Source: Stenotrophomonas maltophilia | GTDB taxonomy: Bacteria > Pseudomonadota > Gammaproteobacteria > Xanthomonadales > Xanthomonadaceae | Direction of reading: 5' to 3' | DNA length: 64,000 nt | Assembly (NCBI RefSeq): GCF_006970445.1 | Contig: NZ_CP033877.1 | Location: forward strand, 1-64,000 | In this document: one piece after another, positions 30,538 to 39,964 of the stretch | Layout: every line of letters starts with the position of its first letter | Numbering within the stretch: position 1 is the first letter of the stretch | The notes under the pieces: generated by a model | Databases searched by the model: none | What the model was told of the DNA's origin: nothing | Seen by the model: only the letters and a program-made list of their open reading frames with translations | Made by a program: the position numbers and the translations under genes

Positions 30538-31593
30538 ATGTCAGTGCGAAATATTAGCGATGCCGCGTTGCCGGCATCGAAGGGCAAGGCTGCCACGATC
30601 AACGACATCGCACGACTGTCGGGAGTTTCCAAGAAAACGGTTTCAAGAATCATCAACAACTCGCCGCTGGTGCGCAAAGACACCCGCGACAAGGTCGAGG
30701 CGTTGATGCGCGAGGTCGGTTACGTGCCCGACCCCCTGGCGCGCGGACTCGCGTTCCGCCGCTCCTTCCTGATCGGCCTGGTGTACGACGACCCCGGCGC
30801 CCAATGCATTGTCGACCTGCAGCACGGCGCGCTGGAAGCGCTGCGCGGCACCGGCTATGAGCTGGTGGTACACCCGTGCAACAGCCAGGATCCGGACTGT
30901 GCCGACGGCGTGCGCCGCTTCGTGCAGCAGCAGAAACTGCATGGCGTGATCCTGGGCCCGCGCGCATCCGAATCGATGGCGCTGGCGCAGATGCTCGACG
31001 CGATCGACTGCCGCTACATCCGCATCAACGCGCATGCGTCGGAAGAAGACGTGCAGGCGGTGGTCACCCACGATCGCGACGGTGCCGCTGCAGCTGCGGG
31101 CTATCTGCTCTCGCTCGGCCACCGCGATATCGCGGTGATTGCGGGTCCGGGAGATCGTCGTAGCGCACGCGAGCGTACCCATGGTTTCCTCGATCGGCTG
31201 GCCCAGGTGGGGCTGACCCTGCCGGGCGAGCGCGTGCTGGAAGCGGGCGACACCTTCGAGTCCGGCGTGCATGCCGCCGAGCGGCTGCTGATGGGCGGAC
31301 AACGCCCCAGTGCGATCTTCGCCGGTAACGATGAAATGGCCGCTGGCGTCTACCAGGTGGCATTGCGCGCGGGCATCGCGGTGCCGCAGCAGTTGTCGAT
31401 CGTCAGCTACGACGACAGCCCGCTGGCGTCGCGGCTGTGGCCGCCGCTGACGTCGGTGCGCCGCCACGTCTCCGACATCGGCCGCATGGCTGCCGCGATG
31501 CTGGTGCAGACCGACGTACCGGAGGCGCCGACTGCGGCCAGCGTGCATCCGCAGCTGATGGTGCGCGGTTCCTGCCGGGCCGTGGACGGCTGA
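30538..31593 (+). CDS. LacI family transcriptional regulator
   Basis: The 351-residue protein has an N-terminal LacI helix-turn-helix (ATINDIARLSGVSKKTVSRIIN, split as helix 1, turn and helix 2, about residues 19-40). A periplasmic-binding-protein-like ligand domain follows (FLIGLVYDDPG, GVILGPRASES, AIFAGNDEMAAGV). Such proteins usually bind a sugar or sugar phosphate. There is no good ribosome site before the ATG, so the leader may be very short. It is divergent from the cysteine dioxygenase and eda genes, which makes eda a plausible but unproven target. Confidence 0.9.
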   Translation: MSVRNISDAALPASKGKAATINDIARLSGVSKKTVSRIINNSPLVRKDTRDKVEALMREVGYVPDPLARGLAFRRSFLIGLVYDDPGAQCIVDLQHGALEALRGTGYELVVHPCNSQDPDCADGVRRFVQQQKLHGVILGPRASESMALAQMLDAIDCRYIRINAHASEEDVQAVVTHDRDGAAAAAGYLLSLGHRDIAVIAGPGDRRSARERTHGFLDRLAQVGLTLPGERVLEAGDTFESGVHAAERLLMGGQRPSAIFAGNDEMAAGVYQVALRAGIAVPQQLSIVSYDDSPLASRLWPPLTSVRRHVSDIGRMAAAMLVQTDVPEAPTAASVHPQLMVRGSCRAVDG

Positions 31594-31644
31594 GTGCCCT
31601 GCCCTCGCCTGCGCCGTGGCAACGGTGCAGGCCGGTGGAAACGA

Positions 31645-31670
31645 GAACGGCGCACCAGGGTGCGCCGTTC
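31645..31670. terminator. Bidirectional hairpin between lacI-family gene and phhA
   Basis: GAACGGCGCACC (31645-31656) and GGTGCGCCGTTC (31659-31670) form a 12-bp perfect inverted repeat between two convergent genes. T residues on either side are few. Confidence 0.65.
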
Positions 31671-31697
31671 CAGTGCGAAGCGGTGTGCGTTGCGCGC

Positions 31698-32591
31698 TTA
31701 CACGTCGCCGCCGTCGGCCCAGCCTTCGCCCGTGCCGGCCTGGAATACGCGGTCATCGCCCTGCACTTCACCGGCCGGAAGATGCGCCTGGTCGGCCAGT
31801 GCCGCGTAGATCGGGGTGAAGTCGGGTGACGTCGCCTGCATCAGCTGTTCGAAGCTGTCGATGACGAAGTAGGTCTTCTGGAAGGTGTCGATGCGGTACT
31901 TCGTGCGCATGATCCGCTGCAGGTCGAAGCCGATACGGTTGGGTGCGGCCGATTCCAGCGAGTACAGCGACTCGCCCTTCGACGACACGATGCCGGCGCC
32001 GTAGATGCGCAGGCCGTCGGGCGTATTGATCAGGCCGAATTCCACCGTGTACCAGTACAGGCGGGTCAGGTTCTGCAGCGCATCCGGGCCGATCGCGTGG
32101 GCTTTGACACCGCCACGGCCGTACGCCTCCATGTAGTCGGCGAACACCGGGTTCATCAGCAGCGGCACGTGGCCGAACAGATCGTGGAACAGGTCCGGTT
32201 CGGCGATGTAGTCGATCTGGTCCGGGCGACGGATCCACCAGGTCACCGGGAAGCGTCGATTGGCCAGGTGGTCGAAGAAATCCAGTTCCGGCAGCAGGCC
32301 TTCAACGCCGACCAGGGTCCAGCCGGTGGCGGCGCCGAGCACTTCGTTGAGCTGGTCGAAGCGCGGAATCATGTGCGCGTTCATGCCCATCTCGTCCTGC
32401 GCGTCCAGGAATTCCTGGCAGGCGCGGCCGACCAGCAGTTCGCGCTGGCGCTGGTACAGGGTGCTCCAGGTGGCGTGGTCGTCGGCGCTATAGGTGTCCC
32501 ACGGCTGCTCGACGAGCGCGGTGGTATACACCGGCACGTAGCCCTTGTCGGTCTGCTGGTGTTCGACGCGGCGGGGCTGTGCGAGGTCCAT
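31698..32591 (-). CDS. phhA: Phenylalanine-4-hydroxylase
   Basis: PhhA hydroxylates phenylalanine to tyrosine with tetrahydropterin and iron. The 297-residue protein shows the iron-binding motif DLFHDLFGHVPLL (two His) and the Glu ligand in YWYTVEFGL. These are diagnostic of monomeric bacterial aromatic amino acid hydroxylases. It is divergent from an Lrp-type regulator whose start is 125 bases away. The gap contains TTGCGT and TTGGCGCAATAT, possible half-sites for that regulator. Confidence 0.95.
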   Translation of the reverse strand: MDLAQPRRVEHQQTDKGYVPVYTTALVEQPWDTYSADDHATWSTLYQRQRELLVGRACQEFLDAQDEMGMNAHMIPRFDQLNEVLGAATGWTLVGVEGLLPELDFFDHLANRRFPVTWWIRRPDQIDYIAEPDLFHDLFGHVPLLMNPVFADYMEAYGRGGVKAHAIGPDALQNLTRLYWYTVEFGLINTPDGLRIYGAGIVSSKGESLYSLESAAPNRIGFDLQRIMRTKYRIDTFQKTYFVIDSFEQLMQATSPDFTPIYAALADQAHLPAGEVQGDDRVFQAGTGEGWADGGDV

Positions 32592-32716
32592 GGGGCACTC
32601 CTTGACGGGATACCCGAGATGCTAGGGCAGGGCGCGCGCAACAGGGTTGCAAAAGTTGCGTCGATTGGCCTTGTTGGCGCAATATCCTTGCGTACTCACC
32701 ATGTTGCGGGGCAACA

Positions 32717-33202
32717 ATGGCCGGAGAAGTCCAGTTCGATCGCACGGATATACGCCTGCTGGCTGAAATCCAGCGGGATGGTCGCGCCACCAACGCCGAG
32801 CTGGCGACGCGGGTGAACCTCTCACCCTCGGCCTGCCTGCGCCGCCTGCAGCGGCTGGAAAGCGAGGGCGTGATCGTCGGCTATGGCGCGCGGCTGGAAC
32901 CGCGTCAGCTGCGGCTGGGCCTGCAGGCCTTCGTGCGCGTGCAGCTGGAAAAGCACGACCAGGCCGCCATCGGCCACTTCGTGGACAGCGTGCAGGGCTG
33001 GGATGAGGTGGTGGCCTGCCATGCACTGACCGGCGACATGGACTACCTGCTGCACGTCTACGTGCGCGACCTGGAGCACTTCTCGCACTTCCTGCTGGAC
33101 CGGCTGCTCAACGCCGGTGGCGTGGCCGATGCCAATTCCAGTTTCGTGCTGCGCACGGTGAAGGGCTTCCAGGCATTGCCGCTGTCGCAGCTGGAGCCCT
33201 GA
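32717..33202 (+). CDS. Lrp/AsnC family transcriptional regulator
   Basis: The 161-residue protein has the N-terminal AsnC-type helix-turn-helix (FDRTDIRLLAEIQRDGR, then NAELATRVNLSPSACLRRL near residue 25) and a C-terminal RAM ligand domain with GYGARLEPRQLRLG and CHALTGDMDYLLHV. The family senses amino acids. Its divergent placement next to phhA suggests control of phenylalanine catabolism, which is inference from position. Confidence 0.93.
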   Translation: MAGEVQFDRTDIRLLAEIQRDGRATNAELATRVNLSPSACLRRLQRLESEGVIVGYGARLEPRQLRLGLQAFVRVQLEKHDQAAIGHFVDSVQGWDEVVACHALTGDMDYLLHVYVRDLEHFSHFLLDRLLNAGGVADANSSFVLRTVKGFQALPLSQLEP

Positions 33203-33241
33203 GCGACCACCGGGCGTGCCCGGTGGCCACGCATCAAGGAA

Positions 33242-34234
33242 TCAACACTTGTCCTTGCGGCCCATCAGCTTGCCCAGGCGCGAGGCTTCCTCGCACTTCG
33301 GCGCGGCCACCGGGGCCGGTGCAGCTGCAGCGGCACGCGCGCGCTGCAGTTGCTGGATCTTCGCGCGGATCTGCGGCATGGCTGCCATCGCGGCCTTTTC
33401 GCCTTCCAGGATCGCGGTGCCACGCTGGCTGAAATCGGCGGCACCGATGTCCAGTACCTTCGGGCGGATGACGATGTCGGCGCGCGCCAGTTCCTGCTCA
33501 CCCAGCCGCTGGCCCATGATCGAGATGGACTGGTTGACGATGCCCAGCATGTCCGTCGGCGCCTTGCCGCTGGCCTTGCTGGAGATGTCCACGGCAATCA
33601 CGAAGTCGGCGCCGAGCTGGCGTGCGGCGTCCACCGGCACCGGACTGACCACGCCGCCGTCGATGTAGTTGCGGCCACCGATCTTCACCGGCTCGAACAC
33701 ACCGGGGATGCTGCTCGACGCGCGCACGGCCTGGCCGACGTTGCCGCGCACGAAGATCGAGCGCTCGCCGGTTTCCAGCTGGGTGGCAACGGCGGCGAAC
33801 GGCTTTTTCAGACGCTCGGCGGGACGGTTGGCGACCTGCTCGTTGACGTAGTCCTGCAGCTTCTGGCCCTGCACCAGGCCACCGGAGAACAGGCGCACGT
33901 CGCGGATGCTGGCTTCGTCCAGCGCCACCGCCTTGCTCTGCATCTGGAAGGCGTCCATGCCGCTGGCATACAGCGCACCGACCACGCTGCCGGCGCTGGT
34001 GCCGGAGACCACGGCCGGCTCGAAGCCGTTGGCTTCCAGCATCTTGATCACGCCGATGTGCGCGAAGCCCTTGGCTGCGCCACCACCGAGAGCGATGCCG
34101 ATCCTGATCGGCTTGGCCTGCGGCACCACGGTCGGCGCAGGCGGCGGCGTGGGACGGACCGGATCGCCACCGCAGCCGGCCAGCAGGCCGATCAGGGCGA
34201 CGGACAGCAGCATGCGGGGGCGGAACAGGCTCAT
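33242..34234 (-). CDS. Patatin-like phospholipase family lipoprotein (RssA-like)
   Basis: The 330-residue protein begins with a lipoprotein signal (LIGLLAGC), a short proline-rich linker and a patatin domain. The oxyanion motif ALGGGAAKGFAHIG, nucleophile GTSAG and catalytic DGG in NYIDGGVVSPVP are all present, so the hydrolase is probably active. It would act on lipids from a membrane anchor. The ATG at 34234 begins MSLFRPRM, directly before the signal hydrophobic stretch. A C-terminal helical Ala/Gln/Arg tail follows the domain. Confidence 0.9.
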   Translation of the reverse strand: MSLFRPRMLLSVALIGLLAGCGGDPVRPTPPPAPTVVPQAKPIRIGIALGGGAAKGFAHIGVIKMLEANGFEPAVVSGTSAGSVVGALYASGMDAFQMQSKAVALDEASIRDVRLFSGGLVQGQKLQDYVNEQVANRPAERLKKPFAAVATQLETGERSIFVRGNVGQAVRASSSIPGVFEPVKIGGRNYIDGGVVSPVPVDAARQLGADFVIAVDISSKASGKAPTDMLGIVNQSISIMGQRLGEQELARADIVIRPKVLDIGAADFSQRGTAILEGEKAAMAAMPQIRAKIQQLQRARAAAAAPAPVAAPKCEEASRLGKLMGRKDKC

Positions 34235-34330
34235 CGGCAGTGCGCTCGCGGCGCCGGATTCAGGAAAGGGCGCCAGCATACCGAAGCGATGGCGGGCCGG
34301 GCAGGGTGGGGGAGTTCCCTATTCATAAAG

Positions 34331-34408
34331 GTAGTGCCGGCCGCTGGCCGGCAATTGCTGGGATGCTGGCAGAGGTGCAGGAGGTTGCCGGCCAGCGGCC
34401 GGCACTAC
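34331..34408. repeat. SMAG inverted pair
   Basis: GTAGTGCCGGCCGCTGGCCG and continuation at 34331-34353, with an inverted copy ending CTAC at 34385-34408, 31 bases apart. Confidence 0.9.
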
Positions 34409-34417
34409 CGGAGCCGG

Positions 34418-35434
34418 TCAGAACCGGTTGTCGCCGTCCAGCATCCGGCCCAGGCCGCCCAGCACCGAGCCTTCGCCGCGGCTCTGGCCGCCGCCCTGCG
34501 GCGCGGCCATCCACATGCGGCCGGCCAGGCGCGAGAACGGCAGCGACTGCAGCCAGACCTTGCCCGGGCCGGTCAGCGTGGCCAGGAACACGCCTTCGCC
34601 GCCGAACAGCATGCTCTTGATGCCGGCCACCCGGCGCACGTCCATGTCCACGCTGGAGTGGTAGGCGACCACGCAGCCGGTGTCCACGTCCAGGCGCTCG
34701 CCGGCGGCCAGCTCGCGCTCGATCACGCAGCCACCGGCGTGGATGAACACCCAGCCGTCGCCTTCCAGCTTCTGCATGATGAAGCCCTCGCCGCCGAACA
34801 GGCCGGTCATGATCTTGCGCTGGAACTGCACGCCGATCTGCACGCCGCGCGCGCCGGCCAGGAAGCTGTCCTTCTGGCAGATCAGGCGGCCGCCGTGCTG
34901 GTCCAGCTTCATCGCCAGGACCGTGCCGGGGTAGGGCGCGGCGAACGCGACCTTGCCCTTGCCATGGCCGCTCTGGGTGTAGACGGTGGCGAACAGGCTC
35001 TCGCCGGTCAGCACCCGCTTGCCTGCGGCCATCACCTTGCCCATGAAGCCGCCGCCCTGGTCGCCATTGGCGGCGCCGAACACCGTATCCATCTGCACGG
35101 TCGCGTCCTTGAACATCAATGCGCCGGCCTCGGCAATAGCGCTCTCGCCGGGGTCGAGCTCGATTTCAACGAACTGCATTTCATGGCCAACGATGCGGAA
35201 CTCGATGTCATCGGCGCGGCCACTGGCGGCCGCCGGAACCGGCGGTGGAGAGTTGGGCATGCCCGGGGCCGCTGACTGCAGTTCGGGCACCTCGGCAATC
35301 GACGTCCACCCGCTCATGCCCTGGCACCAGGCCAGCGCACGCGGGTTGGCCTGCGCATAGCGGCGCGCGGCCTGGTCATCAAGCGGTCCGATGCGGTCGG
35401 CCTGGGCGGAGGCATGGAAGTACCACTGGGTCAT
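34418..35434 (-). CDS. TIGR00266/AIM24-like protein with an N-terminal GYF_2-type domain
   Basis: The 338-residue product starts MTQWYFHASAQADRIGPLD, typical of a GYF_2 peptide-binding domain (about residues 1-52). A Pro/Ala linker and a long beta-rich domain with repeating Gly-Glu motifs follow (MKLDQHGGRLICQKDSFLA, LFGGEGFIMQKLEGDG, LFGGEGVFLATLTG). This matches the TIGR00266 (AIM24-like) family, whose biochemical role is not settled. The start at 35434 is chosen because the GYF domain begins there. Confidence 0.8.
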   Translation of the reverse strand: MTQWYFHASAQADRIGPLDDQAARRYAQANPRALAWCQGMSGWTSIAEVPELQSAAPGMPNSPPPVPAAASGRADDIEFRIVGHEMQFVEIELDPGESAIAEAGALMFKDATVQMDTVFGAANGDQGGGFMGKVMAAGKRVLTGESLFATVYTQSGHGKGKVAFAAPYPGTVLAMKLDQHGGRLICQKDSFLAGARGVQIGVQFQRKIMTGLFGGEGFIMQKLEGDGWVFIHAGGCVIERELAAGERLDVDTGCVVAYHSSVDMDVRRVAGIKSMLFGGEGVFLATLTGPGKVWLQSLPFSRLAGRMWMAAPQGGGQSRGEGSVLGGLGRMLDGDNRF

Positions 35435-35593
35435 TGCGGCGGCTCCGCGGCGCTGGAAAACCCCGAGTCTAGCGAGCCGGCCGGGGCCAGGGCGACGGGG
35501 CCATGAACGGCCGGCATTTGCGAGGCAGGTGCTGTATTGCAACAATTATCTGGTAGCGCCGTTTTACCACCCCTCCAAACACAGCCTACCGCC

Positions 35594-37864
35594 ATGTCCC
35601 CGACCCGCACTTCCCGTGGCCGATTTCCGGTCGCGCGCCCCCTCGTTGCCGCTCTTTCCGCCCTGCTGCCGCTGGTAGCAGCCGCCCAGGAAACCCCCGC
35701 TGCCAAGGATCCGGTTGCCCTCGACGCCCTGCAGGTGACCGCGCAGCGCCGTGTCGAGAACGCCAAGGACGTGCCGGTCGCGGTCTCCGCGATCCAGGGC
35801 GAGAAGCTGGATGTGCTCGGCTCGGCCGGCGATGACATCCGCTTCCTGGCCGCACGCGTGCCCAGCCTCAACATCGAGTCGTCCTACGGTCGTGCCTTCC
35901 CGCGCTTCTACATCCGCGGCCTGGGCAACACCGACTTCGATCTCAATGCATCGCAGCCGGTGTCGCTGGTGTACGACGACGTGGTGCAGGAAAGCCCGCT
36001 GCTGAAGGGCTTCCCGCTGTTTGACCTGGCCAACGTGGAAGTGCTGCGTGGCCCGCAGGGCACCCTGTTCGGCCGCAACACGCCGGCCGGTGTGGTCAAG
36101 TTCGATTCGGCGCGCCCGTCGCAGGATGCCGATGGCTACATCCGCGTCGGCTACGGCAGCTACAACAGCTGGAACGTGCAGGGCGCCTACGGCGGCCCGC
36201 TGACCGACCGCTGGTCGGCACGCGTCTCGGCGATCTACCAGCGCCGCGACGACTGGGTCGACAATACCCGTGTCGGCGCTCCCAACAGCGGCTTCGAAGG
36301 CTATGACGAAGCCGCCGGCCGCGTGCAGTTCCTGTACGAAGGCGACGACTTCGAAGCGCTGTTCAACCTGCACAAGCGCAAGCTCAACGGCACCGCACGC
36401 CTGTTCCGCGCCAACATCATCGAGAAGGGTGGCAACTCGCTGGTCGAGAACTTCGATCGCGACAAGGTGGCCAACGATGGCGTCAACTTCTCCGACCTGA
36501 AGACCTGGGGCGGCAGCGCGCGCCTGCAGTGGAACCTCGGCTCGGTGACGCTGCACTCGATCACCGGCTATGAAACCGCCGAATCGCTCAACCGCGGTGA
36601 CATCGACGGTGGTTACGGCGCGGCGTTCCTTGGTGCCGGCAACTACGGCCCGGGCCTGATTCCGTTCTCGTCGGAGTCGGCTGATGGCCTGCCGCATCAC
36701 CGCCAGTGGACGCAGGAATTCCGCATCGAGTCCAACGAGTGGGGCCGCTTCGACTGGCAGGCCGGCGTCTTCTACTTCGATGAAGACGTGACCATCAACA
36801 ACTTCAACTACGACTCGCTGGCCCCGGGCAATCCGCAGACCGGCCACGTGGTGCAGAACCAGCGCAACAAGGCCTGGGCGGTGTTCGCCTCGGGTGACTT
36901 CGACGTTACCGACCGCTTCAAGCTGCGTGCCGGCGTGCGTTACACCCAGGACAAGAAGGACTTCAGCGCGAGCGTGCTGCAGGCCGTTCCGTTCGGCACC
37001 CCGGTCAGTGGCCCGTACCTGGCCAACACCGACGTCAACGACGTCAGCTGGGACCTCAGCGGCGTCTACAAGCTGACCGACGACATCAACGCCTACGCCC
37101 GCGTGGCCAAGGGCTTCCGCGCGCCGTCCATCCAGGGCCGCCTGGCCTTCGCGCCGGGCCTGTCGCAGGCTGATTCGGAGAAGGTGATCTCGTACGAGGC
37201 CGGCATCAAGGCCGACCTGTTCGAGCGCCGCGCGCGCCTGGGCCTGAGCGTGTTCCGCTACAACGTCGATGGCCAGCAGCTGATCGCGGTGGGCGGCACC
37301 AACAACACCGCCACCCTGCTCAACGCCAACAAGACCATCGGCCAGGGCGTCGAGCTGGACCTGGAGGCCTACCTGGCCGACAACGTCCTGCTGACCTTTG
37401 GCAGCAGCTACAACGACACCGAGATCAAGGACAAGAACCTGGCGGTGGCGATCTGTGGCGGCGGCTGCACCATCACCGACCCGACCACCGTGATCAACGG
37501 CCAGACCTATGCGCTGGTGAACGGCAACCCGCTGCCGCAGGCGCCGAAGTGGATCCACAACGCGACCCTGCGCGTGGGCTTCCCGCTCAGCGATGGCAGC
37601 GAGCTGTACGCCTACACCGATTGGGCCTACCGCAGCGCGGTGAACTTCTTCATCTACGAGTCGCCGGAATTCCGCGGCCGTAGTTCGCTGGAGGGCGGCC
37701 TGCGCCTGGGCTACAACTGGGATTACGGCCAGTACGACGTAGCCGTGTTCGGCCGCAACCTGACCAACCAGACCCGCGTGGTCGGCGCGATCGACTTCAA
37801 CAACCTGACCGGCTTCCTCAACGAGCCGCGTACCTGGGGCGTGGAGTTCACCGCGAAGTTCTGA
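35594..37864 (+). CDS. TonB-dependent outer-membrane receptor
   Basis: The 756-residue product has a signal peptide ending in AAAQ and a plug domain with ALQVTAQRRVENAKDVPVAV split around the TonB-box region and NVEVLRGPQGTLFGRNTPAG. A barrel follows and ends in GVEFTAKF, with a terminal Phe as needed for outer-membrane insertion. The ATG at 35594 places the signal peptide correctly; a TTG 57 bases earlier is rejected. The FGRNTPAG type of plug is common in receptors for plant or complex-carbon substrates as well as iron chelates, so the ligand is open. It is divergent from the AIM24-like gene. Confidence 0.92.
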   Translation: MSPTRTSRGRFPVARPLVAALSALLPLVAAAQETPAAKDPVALDALQVTAQRRVENAKDVPVAVSAIQGEKLDVLGSAGDDIRFLAARVPSLNIESSYGRAFPRFYIRGLGNTDFDLNASQPVSLVYDDVVQESPLLKGFPLFDLANVEVLRGPQGTLFGRNTPAGVVKFDSARPSQDADGYIRVGYGSYNSWNVQGAYGGPLTDRWSARVSAIYQRRDDWVDNTRVGAPNSGFEGYDEAAGRVQFLYEGDDFEALFNLHKRKLNGTARLFRANIIEKGGNSLVENFDRDKVANDGVNFSDLKTWGGSARLQWNLGSVTLHSITGYETAESLNRGDIDGGYGAAFLGAGNYGPGLIPFSSESADGLPHHRQWTQEFRIESNEWGRFDWQAGVFYFDEDVTINNFNYDSLAPGNPQTGHVVQNQRNKAWAVFASGDFDVTDRFKLRAGVRYTQDKKDFSASVLQAVPFGTPVSGPYLANTDVNDVSWDLSGVYKLTDDINAYARVAKGFRAPSIQGRLAFAPGLSQADSEKVISYEAGIKADLFERRARLGLSVFRYNVDGQQLIAVGGTNNTATLLNANKTIGQGVELDLEAYLADNVLLTFGSSYNDTEIKDKNLAVAICGGGCTITDPTTVINGQTYALVNGNPLPQAPKWIHNATLRVGFPLSDGSELYAYTDWAYRSAVNFFIYESPEFRGRSSLEGGLRLGYNWDYGQYDVAVFGRNLTNQTRVVGAIDFNNLTGFLNEPRTWGVEFTAKF

Positions 37865-37890
37865 TGCGGTGGCTGCGGTAATGCAATGAA

Positions 37891-37917
37891 GAAGGGCCGG
37901 CGCAATGCCGGCCCTTC
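37891..37917 (+). terminator. Terminator after the second TonB-dependent receptor
   Basis: GAAGGGCCGGC pairs with GCCGGCCCTTC around GCAAT. An 11-bp perfect stem 27 bases after the stop codon, with only a few T residues after it. Confidence 0.75.
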
Positions 37918-37928
37918 TGCTTCATACC

Positions 37929-37961
37929 GTCAGATCCCTTCCCTTCGGAAAGGGCTCTGAC
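37929..37961. repeat. GGTCAGATCC palindrome, copy 2 (degenerate)
   Basis: GTCAGATCCCTTCCC pairs imperfectly with GGAAAGGGCTCTGAC around TTC. It has the same ends as the other three copies but two mismatches. It lies between the receptor terminator and the acid phosphatase 3' end. Confidence 0.65.
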
Positions 37962-37974
37962 CCAGGATCGTTGC

Positions 37975-38814
37975 TTACAGCGCGCTCTGCGGGCGGATCT
38001 TCAGCACGGCATTTTCGGTAGCGCAGTCGCGGCTGGAGTGCAGGCCGGCCTTGCGCGCGGCAGCGATTTCCCTGCGTGCGGCCAGCAGGTCCTTGTTGAA
38101 CGCGGCGTTGTCATGCAGGCGGGCCACGGCGGCGGCGCCCATGAAGCGGCCTTCGAGGATGTCGCTCTGCCAGTGCACGTTGCACACCAGGCGGCTCTCG
38201 CCGTAGTTGCGGCCGCGGGCCTGGATGGCATCGGCGCGGTCCGGCGCGATCTCGGACAGGATCAGTGCCCAGGCCCAGCCGATCGAGGTGTGGCCGGACG
38301 GGTAGGAACCGTTCTTGCGCAGGCCTTCCTCGTCCTTCGGCGAGCAGGTCGGCTCACCGTTGACCATGAACGGGCGCGGGCGCTGGTAGTGGTTCTTGGC
38401 CGCCTTGGTGGCGGCGCTGGCATCGATCCGGCTGCGCTCGAGCAGTCGGTACAGCGCCGGGGTCTTCACCGCATCGACGTCGATGTCGGCGGCGCAGGAG
38501 AAGTGGTTGGCGCCTTCGGGGAAGCCGAGTTCGGCATCGACGCCGGCCTGGGCGAAGCGCGGGCTGCCACGCAGCGCGCGGGCTTCACGGCTGACCTGTT
38601 CGTCCAGGGCGAGGGCGGCCGAACCGGCGACCGGTGGTGCCGGCACCAGGTCCAGGCTGGCCGGTACCGCGCTCTTGTCGAGATAGCCCACCGCCTTGGT
38701 GGTGATGTTGGCTTCGACAGCGGTCGGCTTGGCGGCGGTGGCGGCGCAACCGGCCAGGGCCGCGACGACGGCGAGGCCGAGCAGTGGGCGGGCAGGGTGG
38801 GAAATCAGCGACAT
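37975..38814 (-). CDS. Class A acid phosphatase (PAP2 superfamily), lipoprotein
   Basis: The 279-residue protein has a lipoprotein signal (VVAALAGC) and the three PAP2 signature regions: KNHYQRPRPF, the catalytic-histidine loop GSYPSGHTSIGW, and RLVCNVHWQSDI with the second histidine. This is the order seen in PhoN-type non-specific acid phosphatases, which remove phosphate from organic esters in the periplasm. The ATG at 38814 begins MSLISHPARP directly before the signal. Confidence 0.9.
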   Translation of the reverse strand: MSLISHPARPLLGLAVVAALAGCAATAAKPTAVEANITTKAVGYLDKSAVPASLDLVPAPPVAGSAALALDEQVSREARALRGSPRFAQAGVDAELGFPEGANHFSCAADIDVDAVKTPALYRLLERSRIDASAATKAAKNHYQRPRPFMVNGEPTCSPKDEEGLRKNGSYPSGHTSIGWAWALILSEIAPDRADAIQARGRNYGESRLVCNVHWQSDILEGRFMGAAAVARLHDNAAFNKDLLAARREIAAARKAGLHSSRDCATENAVLKIRPQSAL

Positions 38815-39074
38815 GGGCAGGCTCCGGGCAGAAAACATCGCGCCATGATCGCAGCCCCCATACGACACCGCAGTGGCCATCGGTCATACGGCCAGACCCG
38901 GCATGGTCATCGCAGCGGTATGAAAAACGTCATCGACTGTCGTCAGTCTCCTGAATCCGGGCGCAGCGCACGGACTTTCACACGGCCGCGCCATGAGCAT
39001 CGGCACAACGGTGATCGACAGGCCGTCCAGTTCCAGCCGGGTCGGGGGGATCCGCTGACAGAGGGAGAGAAGCG

Positions 39075-39953
39075 ATGCGCAGCACCGCAACAGGAAGTAC
39101 CGTCCTGGCCCTGCTCCTCGGGCTGGCAACCGCCCCGGCGCAGGCCGCCGACGTGGTCGGCGTGGCCTTCGTGCATGGCACCGGCGCGCAGACCAATGCC
39201 ACCCAGGACTACTGGCAGCCGGCGATCATCGACACCGTGCGCCAGGGCCTGCCGAACAGCAGCAACTACGTCGTCATCAACTGTGACTTCACCCAGTACA
39301 TGTGGAAGCCGGAAGCCGCCGGCTGCCTGGCCAACCAGTTGACCAGCTTCATCGACAGCCGTGGCATCACCCAGCTGGTGGTGATCACCCACTCCAACGG
39401 CGGCAACGTGATGCGCTGGATCCTGTCCAACCCGACCTACGACAGCCGCTATCCGAAGATCATCCGCACGGTGCGCAAGGTCAATGCGCTGGCTCCGTCC
39501 TCGGCCGGTACACCGCTGGCCGATGCGGTGCTCAACGGCAATACCTTCGAAACGTCGCTGGGCTGGCTGCTGGGCTACAAGAACGACGCGGTACGCCAGC
39601 AGCAGGTGGCGAGCATGGCCACCTACAACGCGCAGAACCTGTACGGCACGGCCGGTCGCCCGGCGCTGCCCAAACCGTTCCGTGCGGTGGTCGGCAGCGA
39701 TGTGGAATCGGCGGTGTGGGACAGCAACAGTTACTGCGGTGGCTATGCAGCCAATGTCGGCCTGGAGTTCACCCAGAACTGGCTGTCGTCCTGCTCCGAT
39801 GGCTTCCTGGAGTGCAGCAGCCAGAAGGCCGCAGGCACCACCTGGTTCACCGACAAGGCGCGCACCCAGGGCGCGGAACCACTCAGCCATAACCAGAGCC
39901 GGCGCGAGTGCTTCGGCCTCGGCACCCTGCTGCGCAACGACCTGAACCAGTGA
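39075..39953 (+). CDS. Secreted alpha/beta-hydrolase (lipase-like)
   Basis: The 292-residue protein has a clear signal peptide ending in AQAAD. A short oxyanion motif VAFVHGTGAQTN follows near residue 31, and then the nucleophile elbow VVITHSNGGNVM near 103, a G-x-S-x-G variant with His-Ser-Asn-Gly-Gly. Six cysteines in the mature part point to disulfide bonds and export. An excellent ribosome site GGGAGAG precedes the ATG. The next gene, another secreted protein, follows after 11 bases, so the two form an operon. The substrate is unknown; a lipid or ester is likely from the fold. Confidence 0.75.
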   Translation: MRSTATGSTVLALLLGLATAPAQAADVVGVAFVHGTGAQTNATQDYWQPAIIDTVRQGLPNSSNYVVINCDFTQYMWKPEAAGCLANQLTSFIDSRGITQLVVITHSNGGNVMRWILSNPTYDSRYPKIIRTVRKVNALAPSSAGTPLADAVLNGNTFETSLGWLLGYKNDAVRQQQVASMATYNAQNLYGTAGRPALPKPFRAVVGSDVESAVWDSNSYCGGYAANVGLEFTQNWLSSCSDGFLECSSQKAAGTTWFTDKARTQGAEPLSHNQSRRECFGLGTLLRNDLNQ

Positions 39954-39964
39954 GGGAGACGACC

